NCBI GenBank assembly: GCA_904394215.1
Contig: CAJFNF010000047.1
Coordinates: 1-40,662 of the forward strand
Reading direction: 5' to 3'
Length of the DNA: 40,662 nt
Source: an uncultured Faecalibacterium sp.
GTDB taxonomy: Bacteria; Bacillota; Clostridia; Oscillospirales; Ruminococcaceae
Under the pieces are notes generated by a model. The model did not search any database. It worked only from the letters and a program-made list of their open reading frames with translations, and had not been told where the DNA came from. Positions 16,411 through 24,428 of this stretch are shown here, one piece after another. A program made the translations under genes and the position numbers. Position 1 is the stretch's first letter; every line of letters starts with the position of its first letter.

Positions 16411-17489
16411 GGGCGCATTCTCGCTTTCTGCCGCAGGATGGAGGGCATGGCCCGGGCCTGCTCGGGGGTGGTGCGGGCGGCGTCCATCAGGCCGCTGGAT
16501 GCGTAAATCCGGCACAGCGCCTGGCCGATCTGGTACAGGCTCCGGGCCTGGGCCACCGCCAGGCCCCCTTCCCGCAGGCTGGGCAGATGCCCCGCCAGCA
16601 GGTCCTGCAGTTCCTGGGCAAACTGGCCCAGGCTGCCGGCCTTGTAGACCGACTTGCCGTCCTCCAGCCAGTTGTCATAGACCGGGATGTCCCGGACAAT
16701 GGTGGGGGTGCCGCAGGCCAGGGCCTCCAGGACCGAGATGCCCTCGGTCTCCTGATGGCTCAGGAATACAAAGGCGTCGGCCCCGCAGTAGGCGTCCCGC
16801 AGCTCGTCCGCCGGGACGTACCCGGCAAACAGCACGTTCCCCGGTGCGGCGTCCATGGCGGCGCGGATCTCGTCGGGGAGATGGCCCTCCTCCGCCCGGC
16901 CAAACCAGATGAAACGCACCTGCGGCATCCGCCGGGCCAGCTCGGTGAACTCGGGCAGGCCCTTCCGGGCCGACCAGTGCCCCACCGAGATGACGCACTG
17001 CTGGCCCTCCGCCAGGCAGTACCGCTCCCGGAACCGGGCCCCCGCGGCGGGGTCGGGACGGAAAAAGTCGGTGTCAATGCCGTTGGAAAGGGTGTAGATG
17101 GGCCGGCCGATCTTGTACCCCGCCAGCACCCGGCTGGCGTAGACGCTGGGGGTGATCACCAGGTCCCCCTGGCGGTAGCACAGGGCCAGCCACCGCCGCA
17201 GCAGGGGGGCCAGCAGCCGGGACCGCCACCGGACCGTCTCGGCGGTGCGGTGGCCATAGTACACCACCTTGCACCCACGGGCATGGGCCCGGGCCGCCGC
17301 CAGCAGCGTCCCCGGCCGGGTGGTGTTGAGATGTACCACGCAGGCCCGGGATTCGGGCCCCGCCGGGGGGAGCTCCCCCACCACCGGCAGGCCCGCCTCT
17401 TTCAGGGCAGCAGCCTGGTGTTCCAAAGCGCGGCCCACCCCGCTGGTGCGGACCGCGCCGGCCCCGCCCCGATAAATGCAGACAGACAT
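16407..17489 (-). CDS. Glycosyltransferase family 4
   Basis: This 360-residue GT-B enzyme begins MSVCIYRGGAGAVRTSGVGR, with a short Gly-rich nucleotide loop. It has the donor-binding ISVGHWSARKGLPEF segment and the EX7E element in ETEGISVLEALACG. The ATG at 17489 is preceded by AAGGGAAG; the longer open frame upstream overlaps the previous gene out of frame and is not credible. There are 23 bases between the previous stop and this start, and the GT8 gene follows by ATGA overlap. It probably adds a second sugar to the product of the upstream enzyme; this is inferred from gene order only. Confidence 0.9.
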   Translation of the reverse strand: MSVCIYRGGAGAVRTSGVGRALEHQAAALKEAGLPVVGELPPAGPESRACVVHLNTTRPGTLLAAARAHARGCKVVYYGHRTAETVRWRSRLLAPLLRRWLALCYRQGDLVITPSVYASRVLAGYKIGRPIYTLSNGIDTDFFRPDPAAGARFRERYCLAEGQQCVISVGHWSARKGLPEFTELARRMPQVRFIWFGRAEEGHLPDEIRAAMDAAPGNVLFAGYVPADELRDAYCGADAFVFLSHQETEGISVLEALACGTPTIVRDIPVYDNWLEDGKSVYKAGSLGQFAQELQDLLAGHLPSLREGGLAVAQARSLYQIGQALCRIYASSGLMDAARTTPEQARAMPSILRQKARMRP

Positions 17490-17512
17490 ACAACCACTTC
17501 CCTTTCCCTCTG

Positions 17513-18691
17513 TTACAGCCCCGCCGCAGCCGGCACCCGGCAGCGCCGGACCAGGGCATCCCGGTAGACTTCCAGTACCTGCCGGGCAAAATGTTCCGCT
17601 GAAAACCGCCCTGCGGTGTCCAGGGCCCCGGCGGCCAGGGCCTCCCGCCCCGGGCCGTCCATCCGCTGGAAGGCGTCCAGCGCCTGACCGAAGGATGCTG
17701 CATCGGTCCACTGCCAGCCGTTGACGCCGTTTTCCACCACGCCTTCCAGGCAGGGGTCGGCCCGCACCAGCACCGGCAGCCCGCAGGCCAGGGCCTCGAA
17801 ATAGGTCAGGCCCTGGGTCTCACTCTGGGACGCCGACACAAAGGCATCCCCCGCCTGATACCAGGCGGTGACCTGGTCGGGGGGCACCATCCCTATAAAC
17901 CGCACCCCATCGCTGAGGCCCAGGGCGGCGGCCTCCTGTTCCAGGCCGGCCCGGTGGGGGCCGTCCCCCACAAACACCAGCAGGGGCCGGGCCCCGGCAG
18001 GCCGGGCCGCCAGCAGGGCCAGCAGCTGGCTGTGGTTCTTTTCCGCCGCCAGCCGCCCGATGGACACCAGCACCGTCCGGTCTTCCGGCAGGCCCAGGGC
18101 ACGGCGCAGAGCCGGCTTGTCCCCCGGCGCCGCCGGGCAGAAGGCCCCCAGGTCAATGCCGGTGGGGACGGTATACACCGGGGTGTGCAGGCGGTATCCC
18201 GCCAGCAGCCCCTTCACCTTGCCGGTGGGGGCGATGATGGCGTCGCACTGGCCCAGCACCAGCCGGCTGAACTCCCGCACCGCCAGCCGCCCGCACCGCT
18301 GGCTTGGGATGATGTAATGGGTGTAGTCCTCATACACCGTGTGGTAGGTGTGGATCAGGGGGCAATGGCACCGCCGAGCCAGCTGCCACGCCGGCAAAAA
18401 GGTGGAGAACTCGCACTGGGAGTGGATGACGTCGGGCCCCCAGTGGGCCAGCTCGGTCATGCACCGGCTCCAGGCCGCCACCCGCAGCCGGGCCCCCGGG
18501 TACACCCGCTGGGCGCTGACGCTGCCCAGGTAGCAGATCCCATCTTCTATATAGGAATGACTGGTGGCCGAAAGGGTCAGCACCCGGACCTCATGGCCCT
18601 GGGCCTGGAGTTCCCGCCGCAGCAGGGTCACCGACCGCACCACGCCGTTCACCGCCTCGGTCCACCAGTCGGTGGTCAACAGGATTTTCAT
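17513..18691 (-). CDS. GT4 glycosyltransferase, diacylglycerol glucosyltransferase-like
   Basis: This 392-residue protein begins MKILLTTDWWTEAVNGVV and has HSQCEFSTF, HTYHTVYEDYTHY, VPTGIDLGAF, VSIGRLAAEKNH and the EX7E motif ETQGLTYFEALACG. This is the pattern of Firmicute 1,2-diacylglycerol 3-glucosyltransferases, which make the glycolipid anchor of lipoteichoic acid or bulk membrane glycolipids. The ATG at 18691 has GGAGGTG upstream; the 19 residues of frame before it are not expected in the family. It is first in a three-gene transcript. The enzyme class is firm, the lipid acceptor likely but not proven. Confidence 0.88.
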   Translation of the reverse strand: MKILLTTDWWTEAVNGVVRSVTLLRRELQAQGHEVRVLTLSATSHSYIEDGICYLGSVSAQRVYPGARLRVAAWSRCMTELAHWGPDVIHSQCEFSTFLPAWQLARRCHCPLIHTYHTVYEDYTHYIIPSQRCGRLAVREFSRLVLGQCDAIIAPTGKVKGLLAGYRLHTPVYTVPTGIDLGAFCPAAPGDKPALRRALGLPEDRTVLVSIGRLAAEKNHSQLLALLAARPAGARPLLVFVGDGPHRAGLEQEAAALGLSDGVRFIGMVPPDQVTAWYQAGDAFVSASQSETQGLTYFEALACGLPVLVRADPCLEGVVENGVNGWQWTDAASFGQALDAFQRMDGPGREALAAGALDTAGRFSAEHFARQVLEVYRDALVRRCRVPAAAGL

Positions 18692-18894
18692 ACATAACAC
18701 CTCCGTGGCAGCCAGGCCGTCTGGCTGGGAATGGATTTCTACAGCCAAAACGAACCAGCGCCGGGATTTTCTGCCAAAAGAGGTAAATTTTCACAGCCTT
18801 TTCAAACATCAGGCCGGATTCGGTTCCATCCCTTTGCAGCAAAAGACCGGCGGGCAATATGCTGCCTCACCGGTCCGGCGTGTCCTTATTTGGT

Positions 18895-18923
18895 ATAATA
18901 GCAGGTTTTCCTTCGCCCCGCAA
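18895..18923 (-). promoter_or_regulatory. Promoter of the glycosyltransferase operon
   Basis: Minus-strand TTGCGG, 17-base spacer, TATTAT, about 200 bases before the start at 18691. The surrounding AT-rich, repeat-free sequence (18692-19015) fits a genuine promoter region between the repeat block and the gene. Confidence 0.6.
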
Positions 18924-19015
18924 GTCACTTTACAATTTCTTTGCAATTTCTTCGCACATTTCTTATTTTTTGCGGTGGGACGAGTGTTATCTTTTAAAAT
19001 AAGGTTATTCGTTTT

Positions 19016-20674
19016 GCCTGTGGCGCTGTCCGGGCCGCTTGGCCCGTCTGGACGCTGCGCTGGCCCAGAGGGGGCTGCGGAGCTGAGCCGCTGCCTGAAC
19101 CCAGGAGGAGCGGTTAAAAGTTTAGAGCCCCTGTCAAGGGGCGGCGGCGCAGCCGCGGGGCAAACACAACGACCGCGTCCAGTGGACGAAGCAGGGAGTT
19201 GTGTTTGGCGCAGCGCTCCCGCGCCGCAAAAATCGGCTAAGCGCAAGAGGTTTTATAGGGCGGCGGGTGGGTTTAGATAAATGATAAAGTCATAGGCTTT
19301 AGCCTCTGGCGCTGTCCGGGCCACAGGGCCCGTCTGGTCGCTGCGCTGGCCCAGAGGGGCTGCGGAGCTGAGGCGCTGCCTGCGGCAGAAACAGCCGAAG
19401 CGGAGCAGGGGCAGCGGCGGCGACCGCGTCCGGTGGACGAAACAGGGAGCCGCCGCTGGCGCAGCGCTCCAATTTTCACAAGGGCGCTCTGCGGCCCGCA
19501 GGGAAAATTGGCTAAGCGCAAGAGGACGGCACGCCGAAGCGACGCCCGCAGCAAAAACAGGGCACCGCAACCCGGAAGGGAGGGGGCCTCCCTACTGTCC
19601 TCTTGCGGTGCCCTGAATATGCGGCGCATCAGGAATGATTCAGACCGCTGCGCCAAGCACAGCTCCCTGTTTCGTCCACTGGACGCGGTCGCTGTGTTTG
19701 CCTAACGGCCTTTGAAACGCTGCTCTGATCCAAAATCTGCGCCAGCTGTACGCAGGCGCGAGACGTCTTGGGGGCTCCGCAAACTTCTGTATAACCGCGA
19801 CGCCTCACGGCGGATGCGGTGGCGGAGACTTTGCCGCTCTATCTGGGGGATTATTTTTACCCAGTCCGGGTTGCGGTGCCCTGCTTTTGCAGCGCGGGAC
19901 GTGGCTCGCTTGCAAAAAGCAGACCGCGTTCCTCTTGCGCTTAGCCAATTTTCCCTGCGGGCCGCAGGAGCGCCCTTGTGAAAATTGGAGCGCTGCGCCA
20001 GCGGCGGCTCCCTGTTTCGTCCACCGGACGCGGTCGCCGCCGCTGCCCCTGCTCCGCCTCGCTGCATCTGCCGCAGGCAGCGCTTCGGCTGCGCAGCCGC
20101 CCGCCCACAGCGGTAACCCCCGGCCTGCGGCCGCGCCCCTTGACAGGGGCTCGGGGCCGGGGGCTGCTCCTTCTGGGTTTTCGTTGCAGCGAGCTTTCAA
20201 CCCAGACAATGCCAATAGAAGGAACAGGGCTTCTGCGGGCGGGGACTGCTCCGTCCAGGTGCAGGCTGCGCAGCAACCGCAAAACCTCCGCCTGACAGTT
20301 CTGGTCTAACCGCCGGGTAAGGGAGAAGCGAAAGGCCAGCTCCCCCCGAAGGGGGGATGCCGCACAGCGGCAGGGGGGACTCCGATAAAAGGGTGGCGGG
20401 TGGGTTTAGATCCAAAATCAAAAATACATCTTCCCCCGCCGTGAGATGTCGCGGCTTATACACCACCTCACCGCGGCTGCGGTGCAGCCGCCGGCCGCAG
20501 CCCCCCGCCGGGGCACAAAAAAATCCCCATTCCTGAAACCAGGAACAGGGATAAAATATACTTTTGGGCGCACCGGGCCGCAGGCCGGGAGCCTCATAAA
20601 GAGCGCAGGCCTTTGCCGCCGGCAGGGCCTTGTGAGGACCAGGCAGTCAGTGGTACCAGTTGAAAAGTCTTTTG
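19016..20674. repeat. Intergenic repeat mosaic 4
   Basis: This is the densest repeat block, with no credible gene. Module F is at about 19020-19085 and 19305-19370. Module B is at 19160-19209, 19411-19460, 19652-19701 (reverse) and 19997-20046 (reverse). Module A is at 19469-19511 and 19945-19988, with a half copy near 19210-19250. Module C cores are at 19376-19388 and 20068-20080, and module D at about 19703-19785. A copy of the ~230-bp module G is at about 20105-20330. A border segment is at about 20400-20455. A minus-oriented terminator-like hairpin (20519-20552) and one 105-bp unit (about 20555-20660) follow the decarboxylase. A segment GGCACCGCAACCCGG with flanks recurs at 19545 and, reversed, 19868. 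Confidence 0.85.
20519..20552 (-). terminator. Terminator ending the decarboxylase 3' array
   Basis: On the minus strand ATCCCTGTTCCTGG and CAGGAATGGGGAT pair (with one mismatch-tolerant centre), followed by seven T residues. It lies one 105-bp unit past the decarboxylase stop. Confidence 0.7.
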
Positions 20675-20698
20675 CTTACTTTTCTTCAGAAAAGTAAG
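20675..20698 (-). repeat. H hairpin spanning the decarboxylase stop codon
   Basis: CTTACTTTTC and GAAAAGTAAG form a perfect 10-bp stem. The TGA stop (20686-20688) is partly in the TTCA loop, and the terminal Leu-Leu-Phe codons lie in one arm. CAAAAGACTTTTCAACTGG follows, as after copA. Confidence 0.85.
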
Positions 20699-22083
20699 AC
20701 GGACACTGTCTTGACCCCGTAGGCTTCCAGCAGGGCGGCGGCGGCGGGGCCGATCACCTCGCCGCTCACCGCAATGGGGATGGCGGGGGGACAGGCCACC
20801 GTGGGCAGGGCGCAGACTCGGCCCACCGCTTCCCGGGCCGGGACCCGCTCCTGGGGCGCAAACACCGCCTGGCGGATGGTGCAGGCGGGCTTTGCCTGCC
20901 GGGCCAGGTCGGTCCACAGCCCGTCGGGCAGGACACCGGGGTCCTGTTCCCGGCCCGGATGGGCGACGGCCTCCCGGGCGGCTTCCTCCACCCGGGCGAA
21001 GTCCCGGGGCAGGTTGTCGGGGGTGAACATCAGCACCAGATACCGGGTGTCGGCGTACTCGCACTCCACCCGATGGGCCCGGAACAGGTCCGCCAGGGCC
21101 GAGCCGCTGCGGCCTGCCGCCGCCCCGTCCAGCACCAGCTTCAAGGGCTCGCAGGGCCGCACAAACCCGGGGCACAGCCCCGACAGGGTTTCTTTCAGGC
21201 GGTCCAGCCGGGCGATGCAGTCCGCCAGCCGGGCGGGCCAGTCCCCTGCCAGGGCCCCGGCACACAGGTCCAGGGACTGCAAAATCAGATAGGAAGGGCT
21301 GGTGGAGCCGAAGAGGCACATGGCCCCCCGCACCGCCGCCGGGCCGGGCTGCAGCAAGCCGCCCCGCCTGGCGTGGAGGCAGGCCCCGCCGGTGAGGACG
21401 GGGAGGGTCTTGTGGGCCGAATCGCAGCACAGGTCCGCCCCCAGGTCCAGGGGATGGCGGCTGCCCCCCGGCAAAAACCGCAGGTAGGCCCCGTGGGCGT
21501 TGTCCACCAGCAGGGGGATTCCGCGATCATGGCACACCGGCGCCAGGGCAGAAATATCCTGGATCCCGCCCAGGTAGTCGGGGCTGGTGAGGTAGACCCC
21601 AAAGGGCCGCCGGCCCGCCCGGTCCTGGTTGTCCAGGGCGGCAGAGAGGGCCTCCGGGCTCACCGGGCAGGCGCAGAGGCTGGCGTCGGGCCCCGCCGGG
21701 GGCCACAGCCATTCCACGTCGATGTCCAGCAGGGCCGCCGCATACAGCAGGGCCTTGTGGGCGTTCCGGGCGGCCAGCAGCACCGGCCTCCCCTGGCCTC
21801 TCGGGGCCCCCTGCAATGCCAGGAACACCATGGCACGGATGCACTGGGACGAGCCCTCGGTGCCGTACCAGCTGCCGGCCGAGCCGAACAGCTTCGCGGT
21901 GTTGGCCTCGCTCTGGGCGATGATCCCCTCCGCCTCGTACAGCTCGTCCGCCCCGGCAATCTCGGTGATGTCCAGCCCCTCGCAGCCCAGGGTCCCACGG
22001 CCCTTGTGGCCCGGCATGTGGAGCCGGGCGGTGTCAGAGGCGGCGTAATCCCGGACAAAGTCCGCGATGGGGGTCAGGCTCAT
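20686..22083 (-). CDS. Orn/Lys/Arg decarboxylase-family PLP enzyme
   Basis: This is a fold-type I PLP enzyme of the SpeA/CadA/YaaO group, which decarboxylates a basic amino acid to a diamine. The 465-residue protein has LHMPGHKG at 21-28, TEIAGADELYEAEG at about 40-53, the PLP-binding DNAHGAY (Asp194, His197) and the Schiff-base lysine Lys225 in DSAHKTLPVLTGG. The C-terminal domain is short, as in YaaO-type members. Its ATG overlaps the stop of scfB by four bases (ATGA) and has no strong separate RBS, so translation is coupled to the ranthipeptide maturase. The amino acid used is not known. The C-terminal residues are supplied by an H repeat hairpin. Confidence 0.87.
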   Translation of the reverse strand: MSLTPIADFVRDYAASDTARLHMPGHKGRGTLGCEGLDITEIAGADELYEAEGIIAQSEANTAKLFGSAGSWYGTEGSSQCIRAMVFLALQGAPRGQGRPVLLAARNAHKALLYAAALLDIDVEWLWPPAGPDASLCACPVSPEALSAALDNQDRAGRRPFGVYLTSPDYLGGIQDISALAPVCHDRGIPLLVDNAHGAYLRFLPGGSRHPLDLGADLCCDSAHKTLPVLTGGACLHARRGGLLQPGPAAVRGAMCLFGSTSPSYLILQSLDLCAGALAGDWPARLADCIARLDRLKETLSGLCPGFVRPCEPLKLVLDGAAAGRSGSALADLFRAHRVECEYADTRYLVLMFTPDNLPRDFARVEEAAREAVAHPGREQDPGVLPDGLWTDLARQAKPACTIRQAVFAPQERVPAREAVGRVCALPTVACPPAIPIAVSGEVIGPAAAALLEAYGVKTVSVLLF

Positions 22084-23531
22084 TCGCAGGCCTCGCCGTC
22101 GGCGCAGGCGGTGCAGGTGCCGCCCAGCTGGATGGGCACTTCCTCGCCTTTGGCGGCGCGGTCCTGGTTCTCGGCCACCTTGATCATGATGGCGCACTCG
22201 ATCCGCTTCTTGAACAGCTCGCAGCCGTACTCGTACACGCCCCGGATGCTGCCGGTGGCGTGGTAGGCGTTGGCGGCGCAGCCGCCGGAACAGTACAGCT
22301 TGGCCCAGCAGTCCTTGCACTCGGGACGGGCATAGGCGTTGCAGTGGCGGAACTCATCCTGGACGGCGGTGTTGGTGACGCCCTTCCAGATGTCGCCCAG
22401 CAGGTACTTGGGATCGCCCACAAACTGGTGGCAGGGGTACAGGTCGCCCCAGGGGGTGACCGCCATGTACTCGGTGCCCGAGCCGCAGCCCGAAATCCGC
22501 TTGTAAATGCAGGGGCCGCCGGTCAGGTCGATCATATAATGGTAGAAGGTGAAGCCCCGGCCCTCCCGGTCCCGGCGCAGCATCTCCTTGGCCAGCAGCT
22601 CGTACTGGTCCAGCAGCACCGGCAGGTCCTCCTTGGTGAGGGCGCAGGGATCGTCCGGCTTGGACACCACAGGCTCCATGCTCAGTTCGGTGAAGCCCAG
22701 GTCGGCCATGTGGAAGATGTCGTTGGTGAAATCGGTGTTGGCGTGGGTGTAGGTGCCCCGGATATAGTAGTTCTTGTCGCCGCGGGCCTTGACAAACTTC
22801 TGGAACTTGGGGACGATCCGGTCGTAGCTGCCGTTGCCGGCGTAGTCCACCCGCAGGCGGTCGTGGACTTCCTTGCGGCCGTCCAGGCTCAGGACCACGT
22901 TGCTCATCTCTTTGTTGCAGAAGTCGATGACGTCGTCGTCGATCAGCATGCCGTTGGTGGTGAGGGTGAACCGGAAGTTCTTCCCCGTCTCCTTCTCCCG
23001 CTGGCGGCAGTAGGCCACCAGGTCCTTGACCATCTGCCAGTTCATCAGGGGCTCGCCGCCGAAGAAGTCCACTTCCAGGTTGTGGCGGGTGCCGGAGTTC
23101 TCGATCAGGAACTCCATGGCCCGCTTGCCCACCTCCAGGCTCATGAGGGCCCGCTCGCCCTGGTAGCGGCCCTGGGCCGCGAAGCAGTAGGAGCAGTTCA
23201 GGTTGCAGGTATGGGCCACATGCAGGCACAGGGCCTTGATGACATGGTTCCGGTTCTTGAAGTCGAAGGCCATATTCTCGTAGACGTCAGGGGTCCACAG
23301 TTTGCCGGCGGCCTCCAGGGACGCCACGTCGTCCAGGCACTGGTTCAGGTCGGCCTCGGTGACGTCGGGGCGGTCGGCGTACTTGGCCAGCAGGTCCCTG
23401 ACAATCTCGTCCCGGGTCTTTTCCTTATACAGGGCGATGACGTCGTAGGCCACGTCGTCCACCAGGTGGACCGAACCGCTGCAGGTATCCAGCACAATGT
23501 TATACCCGTTGAGCTTATACTGATGTACCAT
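22080..23531 (-). CDS. scfB: SCIFF-system radical SAM maturase (ranthipeptide synthase)
   Basis: This enzyme forms thioether links between Cys sulfurs and other residues of the SCIFF peptide. The 483-residue protein has an N-terminal peptide-recognition region (RRE/PqqD-like, about 1-85). The radical SAM 4Fe-4S motif CxxxCxxC is at Cys109, Cys113 and Cys116 (CNLNCSYCF), followed by FFGGEPL. The C-terminal SPASM region is Cys-rich (341, 349, 367, 397, 405, 408, 414, 418, 437, 446) and binds auxiliary clusters; a terminal Cys tail has 473, 476 and 482. The start at 23531 has GGGAGGAAAGA before it. The precursor gene is 63 bases upstream with a hairpin between, and the decarboxylase overlaps the 3' end. 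Confidence 0.96.
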   Translation of the reverse strand: MVHQYKLNGYNIVLDTCSGSVHLVDDVAYDVIALYKEKTRDEIVRDLLAKYADRPDVTEADLNQCLDDVASLEAAGKLWTPDVYENMAFDFKNRNHVIKALCLHVAHTCNLNCSYCFAAQGRYQGERALMSLEVGKRAMEFLIENSGTRHNLEVDFFGGEPLMNWQMVKDLVAYCRQREKETGKNFRFTLTTNGMLIDDDVIDFCNKEMSNVVLSLDGRKEVHDRLRVDYAGNGSYDRIVPKFQKFVKARGDKNYYIRGTYTHANTDFTNDIFHMADLGFTELSMEPVVSKPDDPCALTKEDLPVLLDQYELLAKEMLRRDREGRGFTFYHYMIDLTGGPCIYKRISGCGSGTEYMAVTPWGDLYPCHQFVGDPKYLLGDIWKGVTNTAVQDEFRHCNAYARPECKDCWAKLYCSGGCAANAYHATGSIRGVYEYGCELFKKRIECAIMIKVAENQDRAAKGEEVPIQLGGTCTACADGEACE

Positions 23532-23550
23532 TCTTTCCTCCCTATAACAC

Positions 23551-23582
23551 AAAAAAATGCCGCCCAGCACAGGCGGCATCGG
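23551..23582 (-). terminator. Partial terminator between scfA and scfB
   Basis: On the minus strand ATGCCGCC and GGCGGCAT flank a seven-base loop and are followed by TTTTTTT. It sits between the scfA stop and the scfB RBS, and would allow many precursor transcripts per maturase transcript. Confidence 0.85.
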
Positions 23583-23594
23583 ATGGGGCCAAGG

Positions 23595-23741
23595 TTACTT
23601 ATTGGTGTTCTCGCACTTCTGGTTAGCCACGCCGCAGGAAGTCTTGCAGGCGGACTGGCAGGAGGTCTGGCACTCGCCGCAGCCACCGGTCTGGACGCTC
23701 TTGGTCAGGTCGCGGGTTGCAATGGTCTTAATTCTCTCCAT
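23595..23741 (-). CDS. scfA: SCIFF ranthipeptide precursor
   Basis: This 48-residue precursor peptide is too short for routine gene calling. It has a leader (about 1-18, MERIKTIATRDL) ending in GG-like Thr-Gly-Gly, then a core with six cysteines at 21, 24, 28, 32, 36 and 43, ending ENTNK. This is the 'six cysteines in forty-five' family found across Clostridia, whose product is crosslinked by the adjacent scfB enzyme. AGAGAGGT precedes the ATG, and a near-consensus promoter lies about 60 bases upstream. The mature product's role is unsettled; quorum or redox signalling has been proposed for related peptides. Confidence 0.97.
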   Translation of the reverse strand: MERIKTIATRDLTKSVQTGGCGECQTSCQSACKTSCGVANQKCENTNK

Positions 23742-23801
23742 GGTATGTACCTCTCTATCCGTATAAATTCACCCTAATACAGGGTACCGTATCTTGACTG
23801 T

Positions 23802-23830
23802 ATGATAACACGGTTTCCCTTCCCTGTCAA
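23802..23830 (-). promoter_or_regulatory. Promoter of scfA
   Basis: Minus-strand TTGACA (consensus), 17-base spacer, TATCAT. The -35 box overlaps the stop codon of the upstream DUF2508 gene. The strong match suits a highly expressed small peptide. Confidence 0.82.
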
Positions 23831-24120
23831 GGGCTCCCAGCGCCGAAGGCGGGCAGCCCCGCCAGCACGGTATGCAGGCCCAGTTCCCGGGCTTTCTGGA
23901 TCAAATACCGGTACCGGCACAGCAGGGCCTGGCGCTCATAGATCCGCTGTTCCACCAGGTCAGGGTCCACTTCCAGGTCGAACATCATGGCGTTGCGGCG
24001 CAGGCACCACAGGCATTCTTTCAAATCCTCTTCCAGTTCGGGGCAGTAGCGTTCATGTTCGGTGTCCCTGTTCACCTTCGGGGACAGCAGGCTGGGTCTT
24101 TTCACAGCAGGCAGGGTCAT
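23827..24120 (-). CDS. DUF2508 family protein (YaaL-like)
   Basis: This 97-residue protein has a central segment DLVEQRIYERQALLCRYRYL followed by IQKARELG, matching the DUF2508/YaaL pattern of a pair of helices with conserved aromatic and charged residues. The family has no known activity; YaaL in Bacillus lies near recR. The N-terminus is basic and Pro-rich and contains a CLWC pair. AAGGAGG stands seven bases before the ATG. Its promoter is not clear. The gene ends inside the scfA promoter, so the two are close but probably separately expressed. Confidence 0.72.
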   Translation of the reverse strand: MTLPAVKRPSLLSPKVNRDTEHERYCPELEEDLKECLWCLRRNAMMFDLEVDPDLVEQRIYERQALLCRYRYLIQKARELGLHTVLAGLPAFGAGSP

Positions 24121-24230
24121 GGCGGTTCCTCCTTTGCAGCCGGCTCCGGGCCGGGGCGGCCTTGTATCGTTGCTTTTTCATTCTACGCGCCGGGGGTAAA
24201 AAAATATGCCGGATTTTTTCAAATTGGCCC

Positions 24231-24259
24231 TTGACAGAATCCGGCAAAGTGTGTATAAT
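24231..24259 (+). promoter_or_regulatory. Promoter of tRNA-Gln
   Basis: TTGACA, 17-base spacer, TATAAT: both boxes are perfect consensus, ending 44 bases before the mature tRNA 5' end. Confidence 0.92.
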
Positions 24260-24303
24260 AATCAGCGTCGGCCGGGCAGGACGCCCACGACAAAACAAAA
24301 TAA

Positions 24304-24377
24304 TGGGGATTTGCATAGTGGTAGTGCGGTAGACTCTGACTCTATTTGTGGGAGTTCGATTCTCTCATCCCCAACCA
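24304..24377 (+). tRNA. tRNA-Gln (anticodon CTG)
   Basis: The 74-base cloverleaf folds fully. The acceptor stem is TGGGGAT/ATCCCCA, the D arm GCAT...GTGC and the anticodon stem GTAGA/TCTAT. The seven-base loop CTCTGAC gives anticodon CTG for CAG codons. The T arm is GGGAG-TTCGATT-CTCTC, followed by a discriminator A and an encoded CCA end. It has a private consensus promoter and a terminator directly downstream. Confidence 0.95.
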
Positions 24378-24378
24378 A

Positions 24379-24407
24379 AAGGCTTCACCAATCGGTGAGG
24401 CCTTTTT
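24379..24407 (+). terminator. Terminator of tRNA-Gln
   Basis: AGGCTTCACC and GGTGAGGCCT pair around AATC, followed by TTTT, immediately after the CCA end. Confidence 0.9.
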
Positions 24408-24428
24408 ACTTTTCTGAAGAAAAGTAAA
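24405..24428 (+). repeat. H hairpin after tRNA-Gln
   Basis: TTTACTTTTC and GAAAAGTAAA form a hairpin overlapping the tRNA terminator T-run. Module B (24434-24483), module A (24492-24533), one 105-bp unit (about 24549-24655) and a terminator-like hairpin (about 24660-24693) follow in the same orientation. Confidence 0.78.
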
